Shown here in pieces: positions 1 through 11,041 of a stretch of 64,000 nt of DNA. The position numbers were made by a program, and so were the translations under genes. Below the pieces are notes generated by a model. It was not told the origin of the DNA, did not search any database, and saw nothing but the letters and a program-made list of their open reading frames with translations. Source of the DNA: Anthostomella pinea (lineage: Eukaryota; Ascomycota; Sordariomycetes; Xylariales; Xylariaceae); the NCBI GenBank assembly GCA_963556695.1, contig CAUWAG010000003.1:744001-808000 (forward strand). The letters are read 5' to 3'. Numbering within the stretch: the first letter of the stretch is position 1; each line of letters opens with the position of its first letter.

Positions 1-191
1 TGAGGGCGGGAAGCTTCGTTATATTCATGAGGTCACTGTGTGTTCGACTCCCGGCTGTGCGAGGTAGTCATGGGTATCGCATGAACTTCCATGTAAGGAG
101 CGGCGGCGATTGAAGCAGCAATGGTCCAAAAAGTGGGTGATTCACCAAAATGGTGTTTGCCAGGTAACTAGCCTGCAAACGTAGCTGCAAG

Positions 192-782
192 TCACCCGAA
201 AAGGGTTTCCCCATCAATATCCCTTCTCATGTCCTTCTTACAGATGCTTTCCGCGGTGTTCATAACTTTCCACTCGTAAAGGTATCTAATCGAGCCCCTG
301 ACATATGTGCAAGACCCCCGGACGAGCGGAATGCTGCGACCCGCCGGTACACCGTCTAGAGCCTTCTGCAAGAACAACATGGCGTCCTTGTTTCCTAGCC
401 TGTAAAGCATCAGTGTGATCTCACTTGGGGTATGGTAGGGAATTTGTCTCCGTAGCCGGGATGCCCATATGGGTGAAGCTTCATGTGTATCAGGACTTAC
501 CTACTCATAATCATCTCTTTGCTTGTCATCCACGTAGCCCACGACGAGCTTGCATGTGCCCTCGCGACCAAACTCCTGCCAGTTCCCTTCTGAAACGGCT
601 TGCGTTTGCATAGGGAAGACACCACGATTCTCTCGCTTGTAGAAGACCTCGATCAGGTTCTGGATATCTGCCTTCTTGATGTTTGCGTGCTCGCTTAGCC
701 CCATAAGTTTCGCATAGATGTCAATGCAGAATTGAACGTCGTCCGTGTGCTCCAGATGATCTAGATATGGGTTTGGTGGCAT
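192..782 (-). CDS. hypothetical protein, two exons
   Basis: Read as exons 782-505 and 399-192, giving about 161 aa. The donor is GTAGGT at 504. A stronger-looking GTAAGT lies four bases on, but using it leaves an in-frame TAG, so GTAGGT is preferred. The acceptor is TTTACAG, ending at 400, and the intron is 105 nt. The join keeps one frame and makes the codon for Glu in DDYELGNKDAM. The ATG at 782 is chosen because the in-frame sequence upstream is rich in His, Ser and Thr and looks like a leader. The product is soluble, without a signal peptide or membrane segment, and mixed in charge (acidic early, basic KKDMRR near the end). I recognise no family. The two-exon model is supported by frame and splice sites only. 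Confidence 0.5.
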
Positions 783-1360
783 GATGATGCCTTCTGGTCT
801 ACCTCGTTGTATGTGGTTGGTGTGAGATTGTGTAAGGAGGTGGTATGTGGTAGGCGATTGGTGAAAGCTGTTGTTGTGGGAAGATTCGTGGTGGTTTAGA
901 GTGTATTGTCCTGGAGAGGAGAGTAACATTGAGGGCATCAAGCACATTGTGAGCCTACAAATATGGATTGACGAACCCGGAGATATTCAGAGAATGCTTT
1001 GCAGAATCGGCCATGGTCAAGGCTATTGCTCTATTGTTTAGTATTGAATGCAACGAGACCTAGGGATGGATTCTCCATGGGCTAGTGTTGAATGTTATGA
1101 ACATGACACCGTTAAACTAGAGATCCAGATCGAGGACCTTCAGGGGGGGATTGACCAGGCGACTAAGTTGCGGGAAGATTGATTACTGAGGAGCACCTCC
1201 TGAAAATACGCAATACATTCACCCACCTGTCCACTCGACAACGAGAGATATTTTTTATTCTAAATATTGACCACATGACTGTGAATGCATTGGTCTGTGT
1301 CAAGATTAACCTAGCACGAGTGCAGCCACACCATACCGTCTGGTATGATACACTGACCCG
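783..1360. other. intergenic, no gene seen
   Basis: Upstream region of the minus-strand gene ending at 782. Short open frames near 1163-1445 run into the TIR element and have no coding character. I see no RNA gene here. Confidence 0.5.
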
Positions 1361-1907
1361 CCATAAGTCTTCGAGCATCCCCGCATTTACACCAAAATGC
1401 CCTATATCTTTTGAAAATAAGGTATTATTGGTAGCTAATGCTTAAAAATGATGAAGTTTTAGTAACTAATCTTTAAATATTAATTTTTTAGGCGATTGAA
1501 ATGCTAAAAAAATGTATATATAAAAGCAAAGTTTTGAAATCGAAAGTCTTAATAGTTAATAAAGCTATATAAACTGCCCTAAAAAAAATCATCTAGGTTA
1601 TAATAAAGTTATATATTATTTATTAACATGTAATCTACTTATATGCTATAGTTTTTTACTTCAGTGATTTTTGAAAATTTAATTATCTTAGAAAGTTCTT
1701 TTTATCGAAAAACTAACTTTTAAAAAGGTCATATTTACTACCATTATCCTCGAGACATATAATTTTTTAACAACCCATTTTATTATCCTTTCAAGTTTAA
1801 CCATTTGTTCTATAAGTAGTTAAGTCGTATTTATTTTGCTTGATTTACTACGATAGCCTAAAGTCGGGGTGTTTTGGTGTAAAATAGGGATGCTCGGAGA
1901 CTTATGG
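1361..1907. mobile_element. 547-bp AT-rich element with about 40-bp terminal inverted repeats
   Basis: The left end (1361-1400) begins ccataagtcttcgagcatcc. The reverse complement of the right end (1868-1907) begins ccataagtctccgagcatcc. The repeat continues to about 40 bp, including ttacaccaaaa on both sides. The interior (about 1430-1860) is very rich in A and T with many TA steps, unlike the flanks, as expected from RIP. No open frame of useful size remains. The size and ends suit a non-autonomous or internally deleted DNA transposon. No clear target-site duplication could be fixed, because both flanks carry C/G-rich short matches next to the repeat. Confidence 0.7.
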
Positions 1908-2147
1908 CCGGGGAATGCTAACAACATCTTCTGATCGAATACAAGAGGAAGTCCAGCACTGCTGACTGTGACATGTGCGTAAATGTAGGGAATGCAAGGC
2001 TCAAGACGATGAGTACAACACCTCGAGCTGAGCCAGTGCTGCCTTGACTCGAAAGGGATTAGATTTTTACGAGAAGATGAAGAAGCTGAAGCGAGACAGC
2101 CTGACAGTCTTACGCAGACTCTGCTCTCCCCTGTCGTAGATATAGAT

Positions 2148-2570
2148 CTAAGCTGTAAAATAGCCGCCAGTCAAGTGCATAGAGCAATGAGCGGAGAAAA
2201 GTCCCTGTTCAGCGTCTCCTCTTTTTGTCCGCAGCTCTCCTCCTGAGCCAGTGTTCCCTAGCCGCAGCCTAATACCGCGCTCAACACCACGACCACATGC
2301 GACTTCTATACTGAGGAGAATATCGGCGAGAACACTGTTGCTAATCCATAGCTCTTGATGACCCTCGTCCTCCACTTGCCTCTCCCAGGCCCCTGGGTTG
2401 CAACTTTCCTTCGCAGCCGCTGGAGCTGCATTGGTGTCTCTCTTGTAAGGACCGAGAGGAGTCGATGTGTGTTCTTCCACAAGTCCACGAACCAGTGGAT
2501 ACGTGGAAATAATGTCCAGCGACTCGGTCGAAGGAATGAAAGCACTAGAAGAAGACGTGGCCCGGTTCAT
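2148..2570 (-). CDS. possible hypothetical protein, 140 aa
   Basis: A single open frame from ATG 2570. The first 100 residues have a believable composition (Ser-rich start, then a mixed segment with ELWISNSVLADILLS); the end is less convincing. No motif, signal peptide or membrane segment is recognised. It may be an exon of a larger gene or a decayed one. It lies between the TIR element and the oxidoreductase gene, on the same strand as the latter. Confidence 0.3.
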   Translation of the reverse strand: MNRATSSSSAFIPSTESLDIISTYPLVRGLVEEHTSTPLGPYKRDTNAAPAAAKESCNPGAWERQVEDEGHQELWISNSVLADILLSIEVACGRGVERGIRLRLGNTGSGGELRTKRGDAEQGLFSAHCSMHLTGGYFTA

Positions 2571-2769
2571 CGATGCGGGGAAAGTAAGGAGGTCTCCGCG
2601 CGCCTATACATCGATCTGGCTCAGATATGCGCAAACCCTTTAAGGAGAGCTTTTAGTGTTTATAGGCCTGTGTGATCCAAATCGAGACGACTTGCTTCAA
2701 TTCCTGGATATTATTTCACTCTCCCCTATTCAGGAAAACGTTGAAAAAAATGCTCCGTCCTCCTGGTGC

Positions 2770-3943
2770 CTAAACCCTCTCTCTAGGGTAGACACACCCG
2801 CCCTGCCGTCTGACCTCATCCATGATCTCCATGACGCGGATCGTCTCCGACCAGGGCATGACGGCGCTCTCCTTCCTACCGGCCGCGAGATCCAGCGCCG
2901 TATTGTCCGCCTCGTAGATGAACCCCTGCTGCGCGCTCTCGTAGTCGTACCTCTTCCCCTGCGGCTTCTCGTCGCCCGTCCACTTCGGATACACAGTAAA
3001 CGATTTCGGGTGCGACGGCGCTCCGCCCTCGACCTCGACGAACCCGTCCGTGCCGTCGATCGTGGCGACGATCTGCGACGCGCCCTTCTTCCGCTCCGTC
3101 GTGGACGTCACGACGCCCTGGCGGCCGCTGCTCGCGTAGTGCAACACGATGCTGGTCGTGACCTCGATCCCTTCTACAAACGACTGCGCCGCCATGATCC
3201 GCGGCGTCTCGCCCTCGCCCTCGCCCTCCCCATTACCATCCCCCGGCAGTTTCGAATCCAGCATCAGCAGCGCCCACGTCAGCGGATAAATCCCAATATC
3301 CAGCAACGACCCAGCGCCGAGCTCCAAATCGCGATACCGCGACGTGGCCGGTGCGTTTTTCATATCAACATACATCTGAAAATCGGACGTGGCGCGGAAC
3401 ACGTCGCCGATCACTTTCTCCTCGTACAACAACTTCCGCAGGTCGGCCACCAGCGGCCGGTGCCGCAGCCACATGGCCTCGGCAACGTAGACACCCGCGC
3501 GGCGCGCGGCGTCGAACACGGACCGCGCCTCGGAGGCGTTGATGGCGAAGGCCTTCTCGCAGAGCACGTTCTTGCCCGCCGCGATGGCGGCGAGGCAGTC
3601 GCGCGCGTGCACGCCATGCGGGCTGCCGATGTAGACGCAGTCAACGGAGGCGTCGGCGCAAACCTCGGCGTAGCTGCCGTAGAGGGCGGGCTTGTGGTGA
3701 GGGGTGTCCTTGAGGTGGGTATCCGCGAAGGCCTGGCTCTTTCGGAGTGAGGAGGCGCCGATGGCTTGGATTATGTGGTGGGCCTTCGCGTCGGGGCGGG
3801 GGAGCACGAGGTCGGCTACGAACCAGGAGGAGATGAGGCCGGTGGCTGAGGGGGGGTGGTGAGTGAGTTGGTTTTGGTTTCTTGAGTTTAGGGGGTTGGG
3901 ACGTACTGATGATGCCCCAACGGCAGGTTGGAAGTTTGGCCAT
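2770..3943 (-). CDS. Gfo/Idh/MocA-family NAD(P)-dependent oxidoreductase (dihydrodiol / D-xylose dehydrogenase-like)
   Basis: Exon 1 is 3943-3907 and exon 2 is 3845-2770, with a 61-nt intron (GTACGT...CTCAG), giving 370 aa. The N-terminal Rossmann strand reads LPTCRWGIITTGLISSWF; the usual GxGxxG is changed to a Thr-Thr-Gly form. The family hallmark CEKAFAINASEA (normally EKP) carries the catalytic Lys near residue 110, and LLDIGIYPLTW in the C-terminal domain matches the Asp/Tyr region of dimeric dihydrodiol dehydrogenases. A low-complexity Gly-Glu run (GEGEGEGE) sits in a loop. The enzyme should be cytosolic and oxidise a sugar or diol with NADP(+); the substrate is not readable. It is followed on the same strand by the transpeptidase gene, with no sign of a shared pathway. 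The splice model restores the conserved GLISSWFVADLVLPRPDA segment, which supports it. Confidence 0.88.
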
Positions 3944-4353
3944 TTTACTCAAGATTCGTCGTCAGATCTTATGATCTGGTTTGGCGTGGAAGCGTGAGAG
4001 GTTATGGTGCATAAGTCACACGTCTCAAACGTTTGTGTGGGTGTGGGGTTCATGAGGTGCAACGATGACCTATATATATATATATATACCTACTAGGTAG
4101 GCATTTGCCGCAGCCGGTATACGTCATGTGCGCAGCAATAGTTTCCTACCAGGTACCTACAGTATTGTCCCCGCGTCAAAGGAGGCGATTCGCGGCGATA
4201 TCGACCGAGGTCTCGGTGCCCGCTTTTCCTGCATCTCGGGATGTCCTTCCTTCCTTCCTTCGACGCACACCATTCTAAGGAACTGCATCAAAATAAGTCA
4301 AGCAAGGCCATTCGGTGTATCATTAACATTAACTACCTAATGGAGCGGCTGGT
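3944..4353. other. intergenic with (TA)9 microsatellite
   Basis: Upstream region of the oxidoreductase gene. It holds a (TA)9 run at 4071-4088 and a short CCTT repeat near 4244-4260. No gene is seen. Confidence 0.6.
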
Positions 4354-6141
4354 CTATACAGCAAACCCACCCGAGTTCTTCTGTCTCGGCTCACCACCAG
4401 CCTCAAACGTGCCATTCGGCAGCAGCCGCAAGCCCTGAGCCGTGCTCTGTCCGGGGGCGACCCACGTCACGTTGTGGCCCAGCGACGCCATGTACGCGAC
4501 GGTGCTGTTGTCGTAGGCATACTCGAACGAGACCTGGTTCGGTTCCAGCTGGTCGTGGAATCTCGGCTGTGCCAGCGCCTCTTCGGTCGTCATGCCCTGG
4601 TCCAGCACGTGGTGGATGTTCTGGATCGTGGCCGTGATGATGCGGCTCCCTCCCGCGGAGCCGATGACGAAGTACAGCCTCCCGTCCTTCTCGACGATGG
4701 TCGGCGAGATGGACGAGAGCGGCCGCTTGCCGGGCCGGATGAAGTTGGCCGCGCTGGGGATGTAGCCGAAGGCGTTGCTCGAGTTGGGGATGCTAAAGTC
4801 GTTCATCTCGTCGTTCATGATGACGCCCGTCTCGGGGACCATCAACTGGCTGCCGAAGATCAGGTTGACGGTCGTGGTGAGGCTGATGGCCATGCCGCTC
4901 CTGTCGGCCGTCACGACATGGCTCGTACCCGGTGTCTCTAGACTCTCAAGTCCTGTCGGGTCGTACGCCGACACGTTCTGCGTGTGGAAGTCGGAGATCT
5001 TGGAGCGGACCTCGGCGGCGGTGGCGTCGGACAGCATGGACGCCTGGTACTTATCCATTCCGTCCACGAACAGGGGGTCGCCCAGTTCGGAACGCTGCCC
5101 GTATGCGAACCGCATGGCCTCGTCCAAGCGGTGCGTGGTCAAGTTGACCGCAGCGGGATCGTCGAATCCTGAGTAGCCATTCACGATGTTCAGAGCGCTC
5201 AGCACTACCTCACCGCCCGAAGGCGCACTGCAAGCTGTCAACTTGTAGCCTCGATACTCGATCTCCGAAGGCTTCCTGATGGCAACAGTGTAGTTCTTCA
5301 GGTCCTCGAGGGTCATTGTCCCGCCAGCCTTCGTCAGCGCGGCGATGGTCGCATTGGCAATGGCGCCGGTGTAGAAGGCGTCGGGCCCCTCGGTCGCGAT
5401 GACCTCGAGCGTGTCGGCGTACCGCTTCCGGGTAATCGTCTCGCCCAGCTTGACTCGGTAGCCGTGCGGGGCGAAATCAAGCGCCCACGTCGGATCGTCC
5501 GTGAGGAAGTCATCGGAAGTCGAGTCCATGTACCTCACCAGGTCTTCTGTCACTTTGAAGCCGTACCGCGCCACCTTGATAGCCGGTGCCATCACGTCGG
5601 CCCAGGGTAGCGACCCGTAGTTTTTGTGCAGGTGTTCCAATCCCCTCACTTCGCCGGGTACGCCGCTGTATCCAAGTGGTCAGCATCAAGCCCCAAACTC
5701 CAGCGATGAGCCGGTTGTGCTTTCTGGGTGTAATGAGAGCTGTGCTGTTTACCTTGCCAGACCGCCGTATAAGCTGAGGTCGGTATCGTTGTTGTACATG
5801 TCCTCAAAAGCAGCTGCGGGCGCAGTCTCGCGGAAGTCGATGAACTCGTACTGCCCATCGCTACCGCGCACCAGCATGAAGCCGCCGCCGCCCAAGCCGC
5901 TGTGGTACATGCCAATGACGCCGATGCAGAAGACGGTGCCGACGAGGGCGTCAGCAGCATTGCCGCCGGCCTGGAGCAGGTCGGTTCCGATCTTGGAGCA
6001 CACGGCGCTTTCAGATGCCACCGCGCCCAGCTTCGGCACCGTGGTCCCATTGGCGTGGTGGTAGGGCGAAGCGAGCGTAGATTGCGCGAGGAAGCCCAGC
6101 GGCAGCAGAGTCGCTGCTGCGATGCGCTTGAGAGACGCCAT
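4354..6141 (-). CDS. gamma-glutamyltranspeptidase, secreted
   Basis: Exon 1 is 6141-5753 and exon 2 is 5665-4354, with an 87-nt intron (GTAAAC...ATACAG), giving 566 aa, the normal length. Residues 1-25 form a signal peptide (MASLKRIAAATLLPLGFLAQ, cleavage near STLASP). Family blocks are in order: GGNAADALVGTVFCIGVIG, MYHSGLGGGGFMLV, SGVPGEVRGLEHLHKNYGS (rebuilt across the intron), the nucleophile Thr near residue 387 in PGTSHVVTADRSG, PLSSISPTI and GSAGGSRIITATIQ. The enzyme cleaves gamma-glutamyl bonds such as those in glutathione and matures by autoproteolysis just before that Thr. All key residues are present, so the gene looks intact. Location is secretory, wall or vacuole. The nearest upstream gene on the same strand is a secreted aspartic-type protein. 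Confidence 0.93.
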
Positions 6142-6816
6142 GGTGGACGAGTGATAGGGCCAACTAGAAGAGCTTTGGAAGCTGCTTCACGGATGAGGGA
6201 CGTCGGCTTGTGCGAGTCTGGCGTTCGAAGAGGAGAAGAGAACAGAGCACACGATCACAGACGCGACGGGCTGTCTTATTATTAGTGGCACAGCTCTCGC
6301 GAGAGCACGCAATGCCTGCTTGGTAACGAGGTTACATTTTACAATTACACTGCAGATTGATAGAGCTAGGAAGCGATCCGGGTCCTGGACCAGCCTACGA
6401 ATTGTTGGAGAGCTTCTCCAAGCGTTGTCCAGTCACTCTGAGCTCTCCAACACCCCGCCTCGCTACCGAGGTGAAGATAATCAAGCTTTGTAATGCTGGC
6501 TTGCTGGGTTTCCACACCGATCGGCGGGCTTATCGTGATACCGACCTAGAATTGCATCATCATAGACGCCCAATGGGAGCGGACCCGGCCGGTAAAAACC
6601 TCTCATCAGCTCGAGAGCGCGGACAAGGGTGCTTATCGTCCTTCCTCTTCCAGCAATTTGCTTACGATGGCGGTCTGGCTAGTGCGGCAGTGGCTTCGTA
6701 CATGAGAAGAGCTGACGACTCCCTCTGGAGCTGCGATAGTATCACTTGAACTGTTAACAATCACTATTCGTAACGATGTGAAGAGTCGCCTTATTAATTA
6801 TTGGATCACCGATCTA
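6142..6816. other. intergenic, promoter of the transpeptidase gene
   Basis: 675 bp between two minus-strand genes. Nothing beyond ordinary promoter-like sequence is seen. Confidence 0.5.
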
Positions 6817-8176
6817 CTACGGAATCCTCAGCAAGATCTTGCTCTCGTCGGGCCCGCTCCCAACCTCGGCAACACCACCCTGCGCAAACGCGAGCTCGCC
6901 CCGTTCATCGTCCGCCGCGAAGAAGGCCGCCGTACTGAACGGCGCAGCAAATATACACCCGCCGATGTCGAGATTCAGATTGCAGTAGCCCTTCTCCCCG
7001 GCATTAGCCCGCACATAGTTCCGCAGCGGGACCTTGATCGCGACCGTCGTGTTCTTGTCAACTCCAGTGAATTCGAGGTCGATCGTCAGGTCCGCCGGGA
7101 TCGACTCACACTCGCCCGGCCACGACATGTAGCCCATCGGGCTCTCGACGATCCCGCTCGCGTTATAGAACGCGTCGCGCGCCGCCAGGCTGATGGGCAG
7201 GTCGTCGCTCTGCGTGCCCGAGTCGAACAGGCACGTCTGCGTCGTGATGGCCGACTGGTCCAGCGCCTGACCCTTGACCGTGACCTTGGGCGGACTCGTG
7301 TAGTAGCCGACCGAGGAGCCCCCGGCGTCGGACCGCAGGAACGGCACTTTGACCAGCGGTCCGGTGAATTTGGACGCGTCGACGCCGCCGAAGACGGCGC
7401 CGCCCGTGAAGGTGCCGAGCACGCTTGCCGGCGCCTTGTCCATCCACATGGACTGCACGGGCGCGCTGATCACGCCGCGCTCGAGCAGGTCCTGGCGCAC
7501 GTGCGGGCCCGTCGTGTTCCACTCGGCGCTGCGTTGGAAGGGCGCCGTGCCTAATATCGACTTGTCGTACGCGCCGGGCTTGGAACACGTGCCGTCGTCT
7601 TCGAGCCGCTGCTGCATGTAGTACGCCATAGACACGCGCACGCCTGGGATTTGCGACCACTGCCCGGACGCAGAGGTGAACAGCATCGTGTCGTTGACGG
7701 ATATGTCGCCGTAGACCCTCTTGGTGTAGCCCCCGTAGCCCCCGAAGAACTCGAACTTTGCCGTGTCCGTCGTGCTCGGCGAGTTGGGATAGTCGTAGAA
7801 CGGCGTCACTGTCGTGTTACACGGGCCGGAACAGAAAAGCCCGTTGCAGCCCCAGTTCATGGTGGCGTTTGGGCCGAATATCCAGAAGTTCTCGGAGCCC
7901 TGGTCGAACTGGACCTCTATGGTCATGTTGCTCCAGGGCTCGACCAGATCTGTTGATATCTTGTGGTTTTCTCCATATCCTGGATGACGATAACATCAGC
8001 GTCAATCGCTCTGAAGAGGAAGTCATCTGCTCCATCTGAGACTAACTGTAGTTTAAAGGAATATACACAATTGGAACATTTGTGTTCTGGCTCTGGCTCT
8101 GGCTCTGGTTCTGGCTAATCGAAGCCGCGAGCGTACTTGTGGCCGCCAGCAGCGAAATAGACGATGTGGTATGCAT
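6817..8176 (-). CDS. secreted pepsin-like (A1 family) aspartic protein with altered first active-site motif
   Basis: Exon 1 is 8176-8047 and exon 2 is 7979-6817 (67-nt intron, GTTAGT...ATCCAG), giving about 430 aa. A second in-frame ATG at 8185 would add three residues. The signal peptide (MHTTSSISLLAATSTLAAS) is followed by a Gln-Ser repeat coded by a ctctgg hexamer array (8086-8116). The first catalytic motif reads VQFDQGSENFWIFG, near Asp69, where active enzymes have DTGS. The second is CLFDSGTQSDDLP, near Asp296, intact. GGAVFGGVDASKFTG, typical of fungal A1 proteases, lies between them. Several NxT/S sites fit a secreted glycoprotein. With DQG in place of DTG, activity is uncertain; both Asp residues remain. 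The 5' exon assignment is by signal peptide and frame. Confidence 0.85.
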
Positions 8177-8185
8177 GGCCGGCAT

Positions 8186-10532
8186 GCTGGCCAGGTATGT
8201 TGAGGGAGGCATGGGAGGGTAACGAACGACAGTGAAGCGAACGGTATGGCGCCTGGAAGGAGGACTCGTGATTCAAAAGATGCCAGGTTGGAATCGGACG
8301 ACGGATTGGATCTGCAGTATAATTATATCACCTGAAGGATCAATCGGTTCCTGCCGGCTCCCAAACCCGCAAATGGATCAAGGGAACGCCATACACAGTC
8401 CCTAAATGGGCAGACATGATGACCAAACTGGAAGGCAGGATTCAACACGACCCTGCGTACATGTGAGCAGCTTCACGTGCACACACATGCGTAATCTTGT
8501 GTTCAGACGAAGGATTTGGAGATGACAATCGGATGATGCCGTATTAGGGTACAGCCACACGACGATTCATGGGGCTCTTGAAAATGCGACCCCTCGGCTG
8601 TTATTACGTCAAGAACATCCGTTACCTATCACGAACGGAACCTAATGGCGCTTGCCCGGGTCCCGCGATCGTGGTCGTCCACCTCGGCGCGGCCAAGGCC
8701 GAGATGATAGTCTGCGGTGGAACAAGCAGTATTACACTCAATTTCCCATGAATAATCACCCGTCATCACTTGACAGCTTGACATTTATTCTTATGAAGCT
8801 TCTTCACACGGAAGATCCAATTGCGAAATGCCGTAGGAGCACTGGCAAGGAACTTCAACGCGGGACCCCGGGACCAACCCACACCCACCCGGCGATGTTA
8901 GTATCCGCAAAGTGCATGCCGGTCCGGCCCAGGCTACGGACTCTCTTTCGCGCATTACCTCTTCTTAGAATACGAATCTCGAGATCGTCAAGCTTTGGCG
9001 ATCGACTCAGATTTGTCTTTTGCTATGGAGACTTGCGTGTTTGCACAACCTAGAGCGGAATACGATGATAATTCCGCATTAGGATCTCAATAAAAATGAC
9101 GTGGTGGCCTCTCGAGCTCTAAACAGGAGACCCACCTGTAGGTAGTCATTCGCCGTCATCCCCGACGGTTTTGGCGACCGAGGTGAACCGGCTTAGAGAA
9201 CTGGGTGTCAATGCCGTCGCGGTTGTGGAGGCTTAGCTTCGGCAAAACGACATTGCGAGCTCTGGTCGGCCCGGCTCCTGGGTGCGCTTCGATGTCAGCG
9301 TCGCTGCTGTAGACCCTAGAGGGTCGCCTGGTGTTGAGGGCAACGCAGTATAGCATCCTATATCTGCAGAGTCTTAAGAGCTACGAAGATTCCGTGTACC
9401 CTGTGACCTAGTTCGTTGGACAGCCGACCTGGAGGAAAGCCGAGTCCCGTGATGCGGAAAATCGAAGGACGCCGAATCAGGAGGCATATTGCAATTGCCG
9501 GTGTTCTAGAGGAGTACTAGAGCCTGGCCGCCGCGCAGGTCTTCCTCTCGAACCACAGTCTACAGAGCAACGAGAGTGGCTACTCCCGGCCTGACAACTT
9601 CCTCATCGAGAACCATCCACAATGGCAGCGCTCCTCGACACCGAGTACGTCATGCCCTTCGTCCAGCTCCTCACCGTGACATACTACTCGACGAGTGGAC
9701 GCAGGCCACGATCGACTCAAAGGTCGAGTTATATCCCGATGATGTAGGTAGCAACGAGCTATGGATGGAATTCCTCGAGTAGTTGCGTACGAAAACGCCG
9801 CCGGATCTAGATGTACTGGAAGAAAATGAAATGAAATAAAAATGTAAAATACTGCAAAAAGCTCAGTCTACGATTCGAACCTGGCTAGGCGTGCTTTGAC
9901 CTGTGCGAAACCCTATCCACTTGCTTGCCAACACGCCCCAGAATCGAATCGTGGACTTAAGAAAAACCCCCGAGAAGGTTTTGTCTCATACTGCTATACC
10001 AAGAGGCCTTAAGGGTTGACGTTGGTACAGGGCGTCGGTGAAAGATCGTGCTCATATTACGGTACATATGTATCTGGGGGTGTTGCTGGGGAACTCGACC
10101 TGACCTGCAGGACCTGCTCCGCCCCAGCGTGTTCACCCTCAGGCACCAAGGCAGTCAGGCCCATGGGGGCGAGCAGTCAATCCCGCTGCCGTACGCCCAG
10201 CGAGTCTGCGATCTTTCCATGCAGGGTCGCCGCCGACACCAACACGACAAAGTTCCTGCTGACCTTCCCCGTGGACTGAGCCGATGTTCAACAAGGCACA
10301 AACACTGGCAGAGGCCATGTCGGGGCTGCGATTGGATATGTAACCTGCCTACAGCCCCTTTGGCTCTGCTGGCACACTGACAAGAATCAGAAACGTCGAG
10401 ACGATCTGGTTCTTTGCTCAGAGAGAGGATATTCAGTGAGCCAGCGAGCCCCTTTCGGTATCCACTCAGCCCTCATAAGTCTCTATACGCGCATCTTGGC
10501 AAGAATTTGAACCATCAGTGAGATAATTGGAA
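8186..10532. other. gene-poor 2.3-kb stretch
   Basis: Several short frames exist (8569-9053, 9576-9782, 10016-10380), but none has a recognisable motif, splice partner or convincing composition. Short tRNA T-arm-like strings near 9870 and 9945 do not fold into a tRNA. I see no supported gene. Confidence 0.45.
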
Positions 10533-10534
10533 AT

Positions 10535-10614
10535 ACTAGAATAAGCGCCCTGGAATAAGCGTCAAGCACAGTTGATAGAGACCAAACTGCTTATTCCGGT
10601 GTGCTTATTTCAGT
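10535..10614. repeat. 80-bp MITE, copy 1
   Basis: The left arm starts actagaataagcgccctgg and the right arm ends ccggtgtgcttatttcagt. The arms are imperfect inverted repeats, each holding two AATAAGC boxes (gaataagc and ggaataagc on the left, gcttatt twice on the right). The same layout recurs at 11712-11790 and 54593-54688. Confidence 0.7.
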
Positions 10615-10773
10615 TTGATGAATGAACCGTTGTTTGCTGAAACGGGTGGTGTACGGAGACTTCTAAGGGTTCAGTGTACCAGCGTCAGCGACTATTCATA
10701 GGACGGTCTAATGAAGCTTGAGTGGCAGGCGCAACTAGACGGTGTTAGATATCATAACAGTGGCGTATTTACC

Positions 10774-11000
10774 CTTGTCATGATTGCTGTGAGTCATCCT
10801 CCTGTGGGATCACATGTGATAGCTGTCAGAACTTAGCGTACAGCACGGGGGCTTTGCTTTTTGTTGTCTTTTAGGGTATTTAGGTTTGGCTCCTCCCTTC
10901 CGGTCGAAGAGCTTAAAAATGAATGAAAATCGGGAATCGTCCCTTTCCCACCTATTCAAGTAGGATGGCACCTCCATCAGCTATCCTTATTTCTCTTCCA
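10774..11000 (+). promoter_or_regulatory. promoter-like segment, copy 1 of a local duplicate
   Basis: Contains gtgggatcacatgtgatagc (about 10804) and ccacctattcaagtaggatgg (about 10949). Both have counterparts in the same order at 15221 and 15250, where the second reads ctatttaagtag. It lies just before the membrane-protein frame that starts near 11042. The TATA-like ctattcaag/ctatttaag core suggests a core promoter. Confidence 0.45.
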
Positions 11001-11041
11001 ATACATACCATTCCTAAATTTCCTCAGTCAGCACTTCCACC

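Noticed and set aside
2656..3750. 364-codon open frame on the plus strand
   Set aside because: It is antisense to the oxidoreductase gene; its Arg/Leu-rich translation is a shadow of a GC-rich coding region.
6778..7956. Long plus-strand frames across the aspartic-protein gene
   Set aside because: Antisense shadows; the minus strand has the signal peptide and active-site motifs.
9860..9960. Possible tRNA on the minus strand (GGTTCGAATC string)
   Set aside because: The T-stem does not pair and no acceptor, D or anticodon arm can be formed.
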